Shown here piece after piece: positions 27,483 to 35,518 of a stretch of DNA of 64,000 nucleotides. Position 1 is the first letter of the stretch. Each line of letters starts with the position of its first letter. This stretch comes from Flagellimonas abyssi (lineage in GTDB: Bacteria; Bacteroidota; Bacteroidia; Flavobacteriales; Flavobacteriaceae). A model generated the notes under the pieces. It was not told where the DNA came from. It saw only the letters and a list, made by a program, of their open reading frames with translations, and searched no databases. The stretch is taken from NCBI RefSeq assembly GCF_019457905.1, contig NZ_JAHZSV010000005.1, positions 62,001 to 126,000 on the forward strand. Direction: 5' to 3'. The position numbers and the translations under genes were made by a program.

Positions 27483-28232
27483 TTATTGTACATTCTCATA
27501 CGTCTCACACTGTTCAATAATGGCCGTTAAGCGAGCTTTGGCTTCTTGGTAAAAACCTAACATAAATCCATTGATAAAAACCCGATTGGTAATGTAATTT
27601 TCGAATTCCGGTTTTAGCAACAGTTCCTCGTTGTTCCGTTCAAATTTGGAGGGGCTGAGTTGAAACGGTGCCCCGGCAAACAGGTTTCGGTTCAGGGAGT
27701 TGTGCAACAGATAATCAAAATAGGTGTTGCCCCTATTCACATAAAAGTCGCCCCAGTCCAATAGATTGGCGTAAAAGGTTTCCCATTCTATCAATAATAC
27801 TTTCAGTTCCTCATTGGACAAGCTGGATAGCTTCCCCGAGTTTTTAATATTGCCCAAGGTGTATAGGCTCGGGTCCCAAACAGACATTCTGGAGGTCATG
27901 CTCACCAGACTGTCCACAGCGGGTAAGGTGCCATATTGGTAATCAGGGCCTGTATGTTCCAGTAAGGTGTTGCACGAATTAATAATTCCTTGGATGGCGG
28001 CAATATCACCGTTGAGGGCACCGAGGTTTTTTTTGAACTCCAGTTTAAGGCTAGCAATAGTGGCTTTTTCTTCTTGGTACAATTTCCTGTTTTCGTTCCA
28101 ATTGTTGATGCGAAGGGCAATCAATATCCCGATGACCACGAGAATAATTTCCCCTAGCGCATACAGCAGGTATTTACTGATTTTATTTTCGCCTAGCAAG
28201 CGTAATCGTATGGTACGAAAAAATCTAAACAA
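27483..28232 (-). CDS. DUF6090-type membrane protein with a TTG start
   Basis: 249 aa from the TTG at 28232, so the product reads FRFFRTIRLRLL after the initiator, followed by NKISKYLLYALGEIILVVIGILIALRINNW near residues 14-43, the single membrane segment and signature of this Bacteroidota family. The longer ATG reading from 28316 lies inside the terminator of the upstream gene and is rejected. The rest is a helical extracytoplasmic domain with aromatic-rich motifs. Function unknown. Its promoter appears to use the terminator's T tract. Confidence 0.75.
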   Translation of the reverse strand: MFRFFRTIRLRLLGENKISKYLLYALGEIILVVIGILIALRINNWNENRKLYQEEKATIASLKLEFKKNLGALNGDIAAIQGIINSCNTLLEHTGPDYQYGTLPAVDSLVSMTSRMSVWDPSLYTLGNIKNSGKLSSLSNEELKVLLIEWETFYANLLDWGDFYVNRGNTYFDYLLHNSLNRNLFAGAPFQLSPSKFERNNEELLLKPEFENYITNRVFINGFMLGFYQEAKARLTAIIEQCETYENVQ

Positions 28233-28253
28233 GACAAGAGGGGTTGGTTTCTC

Positions 28254-28287
28254 TAAAGATATGATTTTTATGCAATTAGAGGACAAA
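28254..28287 (-). promoter_or_regulatory. Promoter of the DUF6090-type gene
   Basis: On the minus strand TTTG (ending at 28284), a 22-base spacer, then TATCTTTA at 28261-28254, one base from consensus. The -33 box is the T tract of the upstream terminator. It supports the start at 28232. Confidence 0.5.
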
Positions 28288-28318
28288 AAAATGGCCAACA
28301 CATTTGCATTGGCCATTT
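28285..28318 (-). terminator. Terminator of the amidohydrolase gene
   Basis: Ten-base perfect stem (aaatggccaa with ttggccattt) around a 10-base loop, followed on the minus strand by a T run. It begins 21 bases after the amidohydrolase stop codon. Confidence 0.85.
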
Positions 28319-28339
28319 GTGAATTATTTAGGCATGCTT

Positions 28340-30385
28340 TTATTCTTTCACCTCTGGTTTTTCGGTAAATGGGGTTATACCGAATGCAGGATACACATCC
28401 GAAGGATAATAGAACGTACCGCCACGGGAAACCATAGCGATGGTCTTTATGGCCTTAATGTCCTCCACAGGATTCCCTGGTACTAGAAAGAAATCGGCCA
28501 GTTTGCCCTCTTCAATGCTTCCCAAGCTATCGTGACCCAAATACTCGGCCATGTCGTAGCTGGCCAGTTTTAGGACTTCGGCAGGGGTGTAGCCCAATTG
28601 TTCAGTATACAATTCCAGTTCTCGGTGTAGGTTAAAGGCTCCGCCCAAATCGGTTCCAGGTACGATCAAGATACCTTTGTCCTTCATCATTTTTAAGGTT
28701 TCCACGATTTTGTCATAAGCCTCCCGATAAGCTTTGTCCTCTTCGTCATCCGCAATCTGGGCCAAGGCTACCTTTAGGCTGCGCTGTTCGTTGGGCGGCA
28801 TGTTGTCCACATAATCCAAGGCACCAAGGGTGACCTCCCCGTTTCGGGAGAGCATCAAACGCTCATGAATGGCCAGGGTAGGGTCCATGGCAGTTTTGTT
28901 TTCCACAAACAAATCCATAGTTTCTTGTACCTTATCGCTGTTCAAATCCAGCTCAGGGAAACGTTTCATGGCCGTTAAGCGCAAAAGGGTACGGGTATCT
29001 TCTTCAGGTTCAAGTACCCAACCCAACATGGTCTGGTTAATGTGGGTCATTTCGTCAAACCCGGCGCGTAACATGGCATTTGCATTGGAGAATGCAGGTA
29101 CGTGCCCTGCCACGAACAGGCCTTGGTCGTGTGCCTTTTTTACGATGGCCGGCGCCCAATCCCCGTTCATACTGTTGTAGAGTTTTACGCCGTAAAAACC
29201 TAAGCTGTCATACTTGTCCACAGCTGCCAGAGCTTCTTCTTCGGAAGCGACCAAAATACCGTTATTGGCATTATATTCACTTTTTCCTTCTATAAAGCCC
29301 AATTTGGTTACTCGGGGACCGGCAAGAACGCCGCTTTCAATTTTTTCAATCAATTTGGAGAGTACTTCATTGTTGTTCCCCATATCGCGGAACGACGTGA
29401 CACCTGCCAAAATATTCAATAGGGCACCGTTGTCGCCGGTATGTGCGTGCATTTCGTAGAGGCCGGGAATCAAGGTGCCTCCGTTGCCTTCAATCACCAC
29501 CTCGTTTTCACCTGAGGCATCGGCTGCTTCAATGGCCGTAATTTTTTCACCCTCCACAACTACGGATACAGCTTCGGTAAGAGATAGGTTCTTCGGGTCG
29601 AACACCTTTACATTTTTAATACGAACTTTTTTATCGTAGTTGTTGGCATATTCTTTTTGAAGTTTCTCGTAGCGCTCCGCAGAATAGTTCTCCGCCAATT
29701 GGCGCAAGTCTTTTTCCTCGGCTTCGTAGCCGTCGCGCACCACAATGTAGCGTGGTGAGATATAGGCAAAGAAGCGGTCGCTGTCATCCATAATAAAGTA
29801 AGATGGATTCATTTCGGCTCCAGAAAGTGCGTAGGTGGTCAGGGCCAATTCACCTTCGCCTGATGTATTGGGAACGCTCAAATCCTCCATTTTGGTCAGT
29901 GTAAGGTTGCCTGCCGGAAGCACGGGCAGCGTGTTCTCAGGGGCATTCATCAATAAACGGGCAGCTAGCACAGCTGAGTAGGGACTACCAAATTGGTTTA
30001 CGTAAAGCTGCGCGGCATCCACGGAAGCATTTCCAGAGCCGGTGGCGTCCGTCCAAGAGGCTTCGTTGCCTTCAAGGGAAAACTTCTCGTCCACGGCATT
30101 TCCAAAAGTGGTGTTACCGGTTACTTCCCAGCTTATAGGGTAGCCTTCGGCGTTGAGCACAATGGTTTCTTTCATGGTTGGACCACGGCCATTGTTTTTG
30201 TAATCGTAATCGATGTTGATGGTGTCACCAGAAGTTTCGGCTTTTAAATAGCCCACTTTGGCCTCGCCCATGATCACGGAATAGTTTTCTTCCCCTTGAT
30301 AATCGGCCAAGGAAGAGGTTGGTTCTGTTTTACAGGAATAGCCGGCCAAAATTATAAGGCCAGCAAGAATTGATCGTAGTTTCAT
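28340..30385 (-). CDS. Lipoprotein amidohydrolase (imidazolonepropionase-like)
   Basis: 681 aa. Lipoprotein signal MKLRSILAGLIILAGYSC (lipidated Cys18), so attached to the periplasmic or outer face. An N-terminal beta-rich part (about 25-240) precedes a TIM-barrel metal hydrolase with MHAHTG near 311-316, GHVPAFSN near 420 and GTDLGG near 576. The barrel resembles imidazolonepropionase/prolidase-type amidohydrolases. It could cleave a cyclic amide or dipeptide; substrate unknown. Single gene with its own terminator. Confidence 0.85.
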   Translation of the reverse strand: MKLRSILAGLIILAGYSCKTEPTSSLADYQGEENYSVIMGEAKVGYLKAETSGDTINIDYDYKNNGRGPTMKETIVLNAEGYPISWEVTGNTTFGNAVDEKFSLEGNEASWTDATGSGNASVDAAQLYVNQFGSPYSAVLAARLLMNAPENTLPVLPAGNLTLTKMEDLSVPNTSGEGELALTTYALSGAEMNPSYFIMDDSDRFFAYISPRYIVVRDGYEAEEKDLRQLAENYSAERYEKLQKEYANNYDKKVRIKNVKVFDPKNLSLTEAVSVVVEGEKITAIEAADASGENEVVIEGNGGTLIPGLYEMHAHTGDNGALLNILAGVTSFRDMGNNNEVLSKLIEKIESGVLAGPRVTKLGFIEGKSEYNANNGILVASEEEALAAVDKYDSLGFYGVKLYNSMNGDWAPAIVKKAHDQGLFVAGHVPAFSNANAMLRAGFDEMTHINQTMLGWVLEPEEDTRTLLRLTAMKRFPELDLNSDKVQETMDLFVENKTAMDPTLAIHERLMLSRNGEVTLGALDYVDNMPPNEQRSLKVALAQIADDEEDKAYREAYDKIVETLKMMKDKGILIVPGTDLGGAFNLHRELELYTEQLGYTPAEVLKLASYDMAEYLGHDSLGSIEEGKLADFFLVPGNPVEDIKAIKTIAMVSRGGTFYYPSDVYPAFGITPFTEKPEVKE

Positions 30386-30460
30386 CGGGTTGGTTTAAGT
30401 TAGGTGTTGAAGTTAACGAATTTTGGTGGTTTATTTATCGGTATGTTTGATAGATGTAAG

Positions 30461-30504
30461 AAACAAAAACCCCCAGCGCCACTGGTACATTGGCAACTGG
30501 GGGT
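30461..30504 (-). terminator. Terminator of the DOPA-dioxygenase-type gene
   Basis: Stem acccccag (30469-30476) with ctgggggt (30497-30504), with an inner gcca/tggc pairing. On the minus strand it is followed by TTTTTGTTT. It lies 75 bases after the stop codon at 30580. Confidence 0.8.
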
Positions 30505-30579
30505 CCCATCATCAATCAAAGTAAAGAGGCAAATATTTTTAAGAGCTTATCTCATATGATGGACTCTATTATTAAATCA

Positions 30580-31407
30580 TTATTCAACTTTAAGGGAAAG
30601 CATCCCAATGGAACCCCCAACGGTTTTATCGTTGAACAGGTCTATTGACTCTTTTTTGTCTTTCAGTCCCAATATATAGATCAAGGGTAAATAGTGTTCC
30701 GGCGTTGGAATGGACAGGGCAAAACTGGTGCCTTGTTTTCCATAGTCTATTAATGCTTGATGATTTCCGTCGACTATGAAGGATTTTATTTTTTCATTGG
30801 TTTCTTCGGCCCAATCCCAAGCATAGGCATCATTCAATTTATCCCACTTTACCTTGCGCAGGTTGTGTACTACGTTTCCGCTACCCACGATCAATACTCC
30901 TTTGTGTCTCAACGTTTCCAGTTGTTGGGCCAATTCGTAATGATATTTTGGAGGCTTTGTGTAATCCAAGCTTAGCTGAATTACAGGTACATCTGCATTT
31001 GGATACATGTGCTTGATGACGCTCCATGCACCGTGGTCCAATCCCCAGTGAGTGTCCAGCTCCACATCGGTCTTGGTAATGATTTCTTTGGTAACTCTTG
31101 CCAATTCTGGACTTCCGGGAGCAGGGTATTGCACATCGAAGAGTGCTTGCGGAAAACCACCAAAATCGTGGATTGTTGGAGGATTCTGCATGGCAGTTAC
31201 CTTGGTGCCCTTGGTTTCCCAATGTGCTGAAATACAAAGAATTATTTTGGGCTTGATTACTTCCTTTCCCAATTGTCTGAAACTGGCAACAAACTCATTT
31301 TCCTCAATGGCGTTCATTGGGCTCCCATGCCCCAAAAACAAAACAGGCATTTTCTGCGTAAAAGGCAGACTTTGATTAAGAGAGCGTAAAGTTTCTAAAT
31401 CTGTCAT
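30580..31407 (-). CDS. ygiD: 4,5-DOPA dioxygenase extradiol-like protein
   Basis: 275 aa from the ATG at 31407 (MTDLETLRSLN); the longer reading begins at a GTG and adds no conserved sequence. Member of the LigB extradiol-dioxygenase superfamily, with LFLGHGSPMNAI near 22-33, SAHWETKG near 63-70 and LDHGAWSVIKHM near 122-133, which carry the metal-binding histidines of the zinc-dependent YgiD/DODA branch. Cytoplasmic; opens catechol-type rings in characterised relatives, natural substrate unknown. Confidence 0.88.
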   Translation of the reverse strand: MTDLETLRSLNQSLPFTQKMPVLFLGHGSPMNAIEENEFVASFRQLGKEVIKPKIILCISAHWETKGTKVTAMQNPPTIHDFGGFPQALFDVQYPAPGSPELARVTKEIITKTDVELDTHWGLDHGAWSVIKHMYPNADVPVIQLSLDYTKPPKYHYELAQQLETLRHKGVLIVGSGNVVHNLRKVKWDKLNDAYAWDWAEETNEKIKSFIVDGNHQALIDYGKQGTSFALSIPTPEHYLPLIYILGLKDKKESIDLFNDKTVGGSIGMLSLKVE

Positions 31408-31510
31408 TGGAGTATACCTGCATACCCTGTTTAGATGGTATGTTTCTGCCACAAAGGTTGGATATATTTAGAGGTAGTGGGTAATACGTTTGGGAAGAAA
31501 CGTTGTACTT

Positions 31511-32335
31511 TTAAGAAATGAGCTGTTTCATTTCTTTTCGGAAAATGGTTGGTGTGTAACCTGTTTTTCGTTTAAAGACCTTGGAGAAATAAGCTTTTTC
31601 ATTATACCCGATTTCGAAACCAATTTCTGAAATGGTCTTATTGCTGTTCACCAAAAGGTTTTTTGCTTCGTTCAGCTTTCGTGTCTCAATAATTTCGCCT
31701 GCACTTTGTTGCATTACCTCCTGACATACAATATTGAGGTTACGCTCGCTCATAAAAAGCTTTTCAGCATAGAATGAAATTTTAACGTTCCGTCGGAAGT
31801 TATCTTCCAAAATATGCAGAAAATGAGTATAGGTCTCTGAGGCGGAATTTGCAGAATCGGATTTAATATTAGTGGGCCTTTCATGGTTGATGATGGTAAG
31901 CAAGGTCATAAACAATTGTTTTATGACGATGAGCCCTGGATCGGGACGTTGGGTTTCGTCATACATCATTTGGCACAATGCCATAAGCCTGTCAAAACAT
32001 TGGTCTCCGGGAAGCGTGACGTTGGCACGGTTGTGAAAATAGCCGTACATCTTAAAAATCACCTCTGACATAAATTCACTTCGGAAACGGATAACCCAAA
32101 GGTCGCACTCCCCTTGGTGTGTTTGAGGGAGCAACTGGTGGGGTTTTCCTTTGGTAACAAAACTAACAAACGGAGCGTAGACCGTTTCGTCCTCAAAATC
32201 AATGAAATGGGAAATCTTTCCTTTGGCGCCAATGATCAATTCTTCAAAATCGTGGACATGTGTTTCGATTTGTTTGATTTCCAGAGCTTTGGCATCTTCG
32301 GTGGTGTACCTAAATATTTTGAAGAGTTGTTCCAA
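31511..32335 (-). CDS. AraC-family transcriptional regulator with TTG start
   Basis: 274 aa. N-terminal cupin-like sensor domain (ETHVHDFEELIIGAKGK near 25-41) and C-terminal AraC helix-turn-helix pair with ISFYAEKLFMSERNLNIVCQ near 182-201 and ISEIGFEIGYNEKAYFSKVFKR near 235-256. No ATG precedes the conserved domain; an in-frame stop at 32348-32350 limits the start to the TTG at 32335 or an ATT. The histidine-rich N-terminus is typical of sensors of small ligands. Target unknown; a DOPA-dioxygenase-type gene lies downstream and is parallel. Confidence 0.83.
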   Translation of the reverse strand: MEQLFKIFRYTTEDAKALEIKQIETHVHDFEELIIGAKGKISHFIDFEDETVYAPFVSFVTKGKPHQLLPQTHQGECDLWVIRFRSEFMSEVIFKMYGYFHNRANVTLPGDQCFDRLMALCQMMYDETQRPDPGLIVIKQLFMTLLTIINHERPTNIKSDSANSASETYTHFLHILEDNFRRNVKISFYAEKLFMSERNLNIVCQEVMQQSAGEIIETRKLNEAKNLLVNSNKTISEIGFEIGYNEKAYFSKVFKRKTGYTPTIFRKEMKQLIS

Positions 32336-32412
32336 GGTTGAATCAATTTATCTTCGATAAAGAAAATAGCATCTTACGAAGTTACATCAAAATGAAACAA
32401 TCTTCATTTTAT

Positions 32413-33531
32413 TTATTCGCTATTGGTAGCAGAAGGAGTGGCCTTTGGGGTGTGATCAAACTTTATCAATTGTGAATTGTAATCTATGGTAACTTTAAAG
32501 TGCTTTAACAGGGAACCGCCTATGGCTCCTTTAACTATTTTATCCATGGAATGTACCATACTTTCTGACCAAATTTCATCCTTTCGTCTGGCAAAGAGCA
32601 CAGGTCCTATTTCGTGCGTACCTACTTTGACCACTGGCACTTCGATGATATCCCTGTCCAAATCCGAGGCGGGATAAATTTTCCAATCGGGATGATTCTT
32701 TTTCCAACGCTCAAAGATTGAAGAAGCAATGAAGGAACCGCCCATGGTCTCTGATTGGGTATTTAACAATTTTTTACCCTCATCGGAGAGCACAAAGCTG
32801 GCACCGGTATCAAAAAGCACATCAATCGGCTCTCCATCAACAATAATTTCCATACTGGGGTGCCCAAAAACAACGGAGCCTTGTTCGTTCTTTTTTAATC
32901 CGATTTTTTGTACATCGGGGTTAGATAAATCCTTTGCTCCCAAAGGTGTGTTGGTCCAAATGTCCTGATTTGGGTAATCTATGGTCCAGGATTTCCCCAT
33001 AAAAAAGCCTTGTCCAAGAAAAGCATCCATTTCAGGAACTTTTTCCGATACCATTTTTAGCTCTCCATCCATTGGGGGAATTATTAAAAATGATTCTTTT
33101 ACGGGACTGAAAGGTGTGCGTACGATAAAGTTCCGCATAGGGTAGGGACGTGGTATATCGGGATTGTCTACGATATCATTGAACAGTACATAGTTAAAAG
33201 GCATCACCCCTTTTAAAAGCCCGGTTTTTACATACGGATTTATGTGCTCCTGTTCTGTGACTCTTGGTAGAACCATTGAAAACCCGCCGCCAGTGTCGCA
33301 ATATGCCAGAATGGTATCGTTTGAAATTAAAGGAAGTTTGACGAAAAACCTGGAGCTGTCCATAAAAATCGATGGGAGTTTTTTGGGGATTCCCCGATTC
33401 TCAGGAATTTCAGCAAATTGTTTGACATTCATAATATTTTTGTCCAATTTTTTGATGACTAAAAATTGGATGACCACAACTAATACTAAAAAACCTAGGA
33501 TGACTAGAACTAATTTGATGCCCTTTTTCAT
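32413..33531 (-). CDS. Membrane-anchored retropepsin-like aspartic protease
   Basis: 372 aa with an N-terminal membrane anchor (about 6-27). Two DTG motifs are seen, CDTGGGFS near 78-85 and FDTGASFV near 240-247, the second being the standard catalytic Asp-Thr-Gly-Ala/Ser of PF13650/PF13975-type proteases. In characterised retropepsins two chains each give one DTG; here one chain may supply both. Substrate unknown. Extracytoplasmic location inferred from the anchor. Confidence 0.75.
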   Translation of the reverse strand: MKKGIKLVLVILGFLVLVVVIQFLVIKKLDKNIMNVKQFAEIPENRGIPKKLPSIFMDSSRFFVKLPLISNDTILAYCDTGGGFSMVLPRVTEQEHINPYVKTGLLKGVMPFNYVLFNDIVDNPDIPRPYPMRNFIVRTPFSPVKESFLIIPPMDGELKMVSEKVPEMDAFLGQGFFMGKSWTIDYPNQDIWTNTPLGAKDLSNPDVQKIGLKKNEQGSVVFGHPSMEIIVDGEPIDVLFDTGASFVLSDEGKKLLNTQSETMGGSFIASSIFERWKKNHPDWKIYPASDLDRDIIEVPVVKVGTHEIGPVLFARRKDEIWSESMVHSMDKIVKGAIGGSLLKHFKVTIDYNSQLIKFDHTPKATPSATNSE

Positions 33532-33612
33532 TTTAAGTAAGTCTCTAAAAAAATTAAAATAGTAAAATTGTCAACGGGCTCTTGGCCATGACGTATACAC
33601 CCAAAGGTGTTA

Positions 33613-33633
33613 AAATGTAATGGGGTTACATTT
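33613..33633. promoter_or_regulatory. Inverted repeat between fucosidase and protease genes
   Basis: AAATGTAA, five bases (tgggg), TTACATTT: an eight-base perfect dyad in the 186-base gap. No T run follows, so an operator for the leftward protease gene is as likely as a transcript end. Confidence 0.35.
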
Positions 33634-33717
33634 GCGCAGTAAGGTCGCTTATGGACTGACAGGTGCTAAAATAAACATAAAATTGGTTAGAACGACCTTT
33701 TTAGGTTTTTCAAGGGC

Positions 33718-35016
33718 TTATTTTCGAGTTATTTCGATGACAAAATCCGCTTGGTCGTAATCCCGGTTTTCTGGGAGTTCTACCAAGGTTCCGTAGGAAT
33801 TGGTGCTGTGCTTCAATTTTTTCTTGGTTTGAAAATTGATTATACTTTTAATATTTCCCTCAATGGTCGGAAAAAAGAAGGTGTCGGTCTTCCAGTCCAT
33901 AATATGAAGGTGGATTTTGTTGTCTTTTTGAGTGGATACGCCCCAACTCTGTGGCGAAATGGGGCCTCCTCTAGTTCCATAAATGGTTTCACCATAGGTA
34001 TCTGTCCATTCTCCGATAACATTCAAGGTCTCCACAAACTCAGGCTGAATTTTACCGTTCGGCATAGGCCCAACATTGAGCAAAAAGTTGGAATTGTATC
34101 CTGCCGCCTTCACCAAATATTGAATGAGTTCCTTGGAAGATTTATACGCCTTGTCCTGCAGCGAAAATCCCCATCGGTGTGCCATGGTCTCAGCGGTTTC
34201 CAATGGTAATTTCCCTACTGTGGCCTCTGCGCTATACCCGCCCTTGTTTTCTCCGGGCAGATCACGTTCGAACATTTGAAAATCCTCTCCTGGGTTTGGT
34301 GCTTGGTGGTGGTTGCTGCCAATCATCGCTTGAGGCTGCAGTTTATGAATCAAATCATACGTTTTGCGAAGTTGCCAGTCGGCCTCTTTTTTGTCCCACC
34401 AACCATCAAACCAAATACCGCCAACATCCCCGTAGTTGGTTAAAAGTTCCGTAAGTTGACCGTTCATGTACTCCAGATATTTTTCCCAATTTCCGCTGTC
34501 CGGCCTTCCTGTTTTGTTGCCCGTATCGCCTCGGGGGTAGTAATCGTTATGGTGCCAATCCAGTTGAGAATAGTACAAAAACAACTTTAAACCGTGTTTT
34601 CTGCAGGCCTCGGCCATTTGTTGTATCACATCTTTCTGGTACACGGTCCGGTCCATAATGTCCCAATCGGACAATTGGCTATCGAACATAGCAAAGCCAT
34701 CGTGGTGTTTGGAGGTAATAGTGATGTACTTCATCCCTGCGGATTTTGCCAATAACACCCATTCTTCTGCATTAAATTCGGTAGGATTAAAAAACGCAGG
34801 TAATTTCTCGTAGGTTTTCACATCGATGGACTCGGTTTCCATCACCCATTCGTGTTGACCCAATACGGAATACACGCCCCAGTGGATAAACATACCGAAT
34901 TTGGCATCCTGAAACCATTCCCGGTTCTCAAGATTTTCTTTGGAAGGCTGATATTCTTGGGCAGTGGATGTATAGGCAAATGAAGCGAGTAAGATGAGCA
35001 GAGCTATTTTTTTCAT
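33718..35016 (-). CDS. Alpha-L-fucosidase, GH29
   Basis: 432 aa with signal peptide MKKIALLILLASFAYTSTAQ. GH29 catalytic barrel: GMFIHWGVYSVLGQHEWVM near 40-58, TSKHHDGFAMFDS near 97-109, and the nucleophile Asp near 201 in GIWFDGWWD. It removes terminal L-fucose from glycans with retention. The C-terminal beta domain is short. Secreted or periplasmic. No SusC/SusD pair or other glycan genes lie nearby, so it is not part of a visible polysaccharide utilisation locus; fucose-rich algal glycans are a likely source. Confidence 0.92.
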   Translation of the reverse strand: MKKIALLILLASFAYTSTAQEYQPSKENLENREWFQDAKFGMFIHWGVYSVLGQHEWVMETESIDVKTYEKLPAFFNPTEFNAEEWVLLAKSAGMKYITITSKHHDGFAMFDSQLSDWDIMDRTVYQKDVIQQMAEACRKHGLKLFLYYSQLDWHHNDYYPRGDTGNKTGRPDSGNWEKYLEYMNGQLTELLTNYGDVGGIWFDGWWDKKEADWQLRKTYDLIHKLQPQAMIGSNHHQAPNPGEDFQMFERDLPGENKGGYSAEATVGKLPLETAETMAHRWGFSLQDKAYKSSKELIQYLVKAAGYNSNFLLNVGPMPNGKIQPEFVETLNVIGEWTDTYGETIYGTRGGPISPQSWGVSTQKDNKIHLHIMDWKTDTFFFPTIEGNIKSIINFQTKKKLKHSTNSYGTLVELPENRDYDQADFVIEITRK

Positions 35017-35074
35017 TGTGTTGCTTTAGGGTTGGTATGGGCAAACAAGTTAATTAAAAGAAGTTAGAATTCAG

Positions 35075-35297
35075 TGGACAGGAGTCAGTAGGCAGTAGGC
35101 AGTCGCCAGTAGGCAGTGAACAATGAACAATTGCCAGTAGTCTAGAAATCAGATATAAGATTCAAGAACCAAGACATGAGACAAAAGACATAAAAGTGGA
35201 AGTCAGAAGTCAGAAGTCAGAAGTCAGTGGGCAGTGGGCAGGAGTTAGTTGTCAGTATGCAGTGAACAGTGAGCAGTAAGCAGTTGGCAATTGTCAA
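35075..35297. repeat. Degenerate heptad-periodic array left of the BspA-type gene
   Basis: About 31 consecutive 7-base units with one phase slip, passing gradually from TAGGCAG and TGAACAA through GATTCAA GAACCAA GACATGA GACAAAA to AAGTCAG (four copies), TGGGCAG (two), TATGCAG, TGAACAG, TGAGCAG and TAAGCAG. CAAGANN-type words like those in the fad operon and AGTAAGC-type words like those before the sigma gene sit in one phase here, linking the families. Confidence 0.75.
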
Positions 35298-35311
35298 TTC
35301 GAGAACCTTTA

Positions 35312-35430
35312 ACCCTTCACCCTTCACCCTTCACCCTTTACCCTTCACCCTTTACCTTTTCCCCTTGACCCATCAACTAATAACCAAATAACCGAACACC
35401 CCATCAACCCAAACCCCTCATCCGTCAACT
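35312..35430. repeat. ACCCTTC-type heptad array
   Basis: Seven-base units ACCCTTC (three copies), ACCCTTT, ACCCTTC, ACCCTTT, then decaying to ACCCATC, AACTAAT, AACCAAA and similar. It directly follows the array at 35075-35297. The remaining bases up to 35518, before the lipoprotein start, show no gene. Confidence 0.65.
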
Positions 35431-35518
35431 CAAACGGGGCATCCGTCAATTGGTGGACTAAAACCTTGTGGAAACTTCCGAATTTGCCCAAATGTTTAAT
35501 TATAAAAACCAAAAAATT

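Noticed and set aside
28233..28316. N-terminal extension of the DUF6090-type protein
   Set aside because: It lies within the terminator hairpin and promoter, and family similarity starts after it.
33718..35016. Polysaccharide utilisation locus around the fucosidase
   Set aside because: No SusC/SusD-like pair, sulfatase or other glycosidase lies nearby.
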